Below, piece after piece: positions 63,828-64,000 of a stretch of 64,000 bases of DNA; the stretch's first letter is position 1; each line of letters starts with the position of its first letter. The DNA is from Coix lacryma-jobi var. lacryma-jobi (taxonomy: Eukaryota > Streptophyta > Magnoliopsida > Poales > Poaceae). The stretch spans positions 95,826,177-95,890,176 of the forward strand of contig CM019827.1 of NCBI GenBank assembly GCA_009763385.1. The letters are read 5' to 3'. Made by a program: the position numbers and the translations under genes. Below the pieces are notes generated by a model, which saw only the letters and a program-made list of their open reading frames with translations, ran no database searches and was not told the DNA's origin.

Positions 63828-64000
63828 GTGAGCAAACCGTCTCATTTTTTTCCCTTTTAGTTTCGTACCATCTGGTCCATGAGAATAAAAAAAGTTAATG
63901 CACACGTTTACAGTATTTCATGCAGTGGATTTATTTTTCATAATCTCTATGTACTTTTTTTCTGTTACTCACCATAAAAGATGTTATTTTTGTGTCAATA
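63828..64000 (+). other. HST: Start of HST intron 21
   Basis: Begins GTGAGC and runs out of the window; the last exon is not reached. Confidence 0.8.

Overview
The window is nuclear DNA from a flowering plant, almost certainly a panicoid grass (sorghum, maize or sugarcane type). The grounds are GT-AG introns, a GC-rich first exon on an otherwise AT-rich gene, Tourist and Stowaway MITEs, a 283-bp SMART-like retrotransposon, 4-kb Del/Tekay-type LTRs and dense Sirevirus-type Ty1-copia elements. No prokaryotic features are present.

Positions 1-36,800 are nested retrotransposons. An outer plus-strand Sirevirus-type element enters from the left and ends at its 3' LTR (18,979-20,202). Inside it sit (a) another Sirevirus-type element (1,710-9,968), whose 3' side lost the RT end, RNase H and about 500 bp of LTR, and (b) a solo Sirevirus LTR (11,032-17,092, TSD GAGTT) that itself carries a 4,049-bp solo gypsy LTR (11,945-15,993, TSD GGAAG). 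A MuDR-type transposase fragment (20,203-20,941) separates this from a minus-strand Sirevirus 3' half (20,942-about 25,440). After an unassigned 1.6 kb comes a minus-strand Sirevirus-like assembly (27,064-36,798) with a 3' LTR of one family and a 5' LTR plus gag of another. It carries a second solo gypsy LTR (30,631-34,761, TSD CAAAC) and a Mutator-like MITE with a 9-bp TSD.

Positions 36,799-40,080 hold a truncated transposon-associated gene on the minus strand, a 108-bp minisatellite and unassigned sequence.

Positions 40,498-63,827 hold one host gene on the plus strand: HASTY (HST), the plant exportin-5 orthologue. Twenty-one exons (3,496 coding nt, 1,165 codons plus 1 nt) are in one open frame. 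Only the last short exon is outside the window. Introns 2 and 18 are swollen to about 6.0 and 6.7 kb by antisense Ty1-copia elements, MITEs and a SMART. Intron 15 holds a MITE inside a MITE.

The most interesting signal is in the Sirevirus non-coding DNA. Each family carries its own 11-13-bp palindrome-like motif, repeatedly arranged in pairs whose starts are about 22 bp (two helical turns) apart. In the outer element five separate pairs all have exactly 22-bp spacing although the 9-bp spacers differ. This looks like a family-specific binding-site module with conserved geometry.
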